DNA of 6,186 nt from Planctomycetaceae bacterium UBA4732 (lineage in GTDB: Bacteria; Planctomycetota; Planctomycetia; Gemmatales; Gemmataceae), in NCBI GenBank assembly GCA_002404095.1, contig DHJA01000209.1, forward strand, positions 46,604 through 52,789. Reading direction: 5' to 3'. The notes beneath the pieces were generated by a model. The model saw only the letters and a list, made by a program, of their open reading frames with translations. It made no database searches and was not told the DNA's origin. Every line of letters begins with the position of its first letter. The first letter of the stretch is position 1. A program made the position numbers and the translations under genes. This document shows, one piece after another, positions 5,632 through 6,186 of this stretch.

Positions 5632-6186
5632 TTAGACCCCCAAAATATCCCTTATGCGCACCAGGGGCTTTGCGTATTCCTCGAACGACAATCCGTCCAC
5701 TGTAACGGTTTGCTGAGCCGTCACGCCGTCCACTAGCGGTCCTTGCTCCACCATGATTCGTAGATATTCCCGCTCTTTTTCAAGGTCGAACAGGGCGGGA
5801 TCGAGCTTGGCGCCGCGTACCAGCGCGACGCCGGCGGCCAGGGCGTAGGCGCCCCAATTGCTTACGCCGCAGACGATGAGATGGTCGGTGGGAACGCGAC
5901 AAGCGATTAGTTCGCCGTTGGGAATGTTGCGGCCGATAACACCGGGCGAGATTTTGCCCATGCCGATTTCGTTGCCGCCATCGCCGATGCCGATGGTGGT
6001 CAAGGCAGGTCGGCCGTCGTTGTGATTCCGCTCGAACAATCGGTGCGCGGGCGCCATGTGGGAAGTAATGTCTCGGCCGCGCATGTTATAACAGGGACCG
6101 GCACGACTCGGCCCGACTCGCTCCAGGGCGATAAGATGAGTGATGTCGATTCCTGCTCTCTCCCCCCTTGCGGGGGAGGGTTGGGG
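5632..6186 (-). CDS. D-glutamate cyclase-type protein (DUF4392), 5' part beyond window edge
   Basis: The visible part is 184 residues ending in a TAA stop; the frame stays open to the window edge, so the N terminus is missing. An ATG at 6084 exists, but family-like sequence continues upstream of it: GIDITHLIALERVGPSRAG (12-30 of the visible part) runs into CYNMRGRDIT (32-41), so that ATG is internal. The signature IGIGDGGNEIGMGK (65-78) is a glycine-rich, acidic motif typical of this family. It is followed by CRVPTDHLIVCGVSNWGAYA (96-115). The animal relative (C-terminal domain of DGLUCY) converts D-glutamate to 5-oxo-D-proline. Stand-alone bacterial members are, as I recall, around 300 residues, so roughly 115 residues may lie outside. 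It sits 2 bases from the DUF1445 gene, its usual fusion partner. Oddly, the first visible residues (about 1-10, PQPSPARGER) are encoded by a C/G-rich palindromic repeat, which suggests an in-frame insertion or a damaged 5' end. Confidence 0.85.
   Translation of the reverse strand, partial: PQPSPARGERAGIDITHLIALERVGPSRAGPCYNMRGRDITSHMAPAHRLFERNHNDGRPALTTIGIGDGGNEIGMGKISPGVIGRNIPNGELIACRVPTDHLIVCGVSNWGAYALAAGVALVRGAKLDPALFDLEKEREYLRIMVEQGPLVDGVTAQQTVTVDGLSFEEYAKPLVRIRDILGV
6158..6186. repeat. C/G-rich palindromic repeat at the window edge
   Basis: CTCCCCC (6160-6166) and GGGGGAG (6172-6178) pair across the 5-base loop CTTGC. The stem extends by a T-G wobble and one C-G pair to 6158-6180. GGTTGGGG follows to the edge. 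The string CTCCCCCCTTGCGGGGGAGG strongly resembles a dispersed intergenic repeat seen in many GC-rich bacterial genomes (recalled, not searched). Here it lies in frame with the DUF4392 gene, and the repeat may continue beyond the window. Confidence 0.6.

Noticed and set aside
5632..6084. ATG at 6084 as the true start of the D-glutamate cyclase gene
   Set aside because: Family-like sequence (LIALERVG, CYN) continues in frame upstream of it, so the ATG is internal.

Overview
The window looks like a chromosomal piece of a high-GC member of the Planctomycetota, most likely a Gemmata-type lineage. This is inferred from the gene families and not from any marker gene. The main clues are an ECF sigma factor close to a Ser/Thr kinase that carries an N-terminal HxxxCxxC motif, one membrane helix and a large non-kinase C-terminal domain. 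Palindromic or repeated elements of several kinds also sit in or near the gene boundaries.

Layout from left to right. Positions 1-187 hold a short direct repeat and the leader of a plus-strand TPR protein gene (188-982). That gene converges on the kinase gene (3159-1072, minus), and a perfect 25-bp inverted repeat fills the space between them. Upstream of the kinase, on the same strand, are a 79-base near-perfect hairpin (3194-3272), an unrecognised cysteine-free beta-rich protein gene (3903-3307) and an ECF sigma factor gene (4673-4002, GTG start). A short leader with a small dyad precedes the sigma gene. A GC-rich hairpin at 4818-4843 separates this group from a second minus-strand pair: a DUF1445/UPF0317 putative hydro-lyase gene (5629-4847) and, 2 bases upstream, a D-glutamate-cyclase-type DUF4392 gene that runs off the right edge (6186-5632).

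How the genes may work together. The sigma factor, the unknown protein and the kinase are co-oriented and probably form one signalling module: the kinase would sense something outside the membrane through its C-terminal domain and control the sigma factor by phosphorylation or binding. The two genes on the right correspond to the two halves of the animal mitochondrial protein DGLUCY (D-glutamate cyclase), so together they suggest D-glutamate to 5-oxo-D-proline metabolism. Nothing in the sequence directly connects the two modules or the TPR gene.

I see no tRNA, rRNA, CRISPR array, transposase or phage gene. No stretch over 300 bases lacks a gene. The least ordinary items are the strand-biased hairpin at 3194-3272, the orphan protein between sigma factor and kinase, and the C/G-rich repeat that appears to lie inside the reading frame of the cyclase gene at the window edge.
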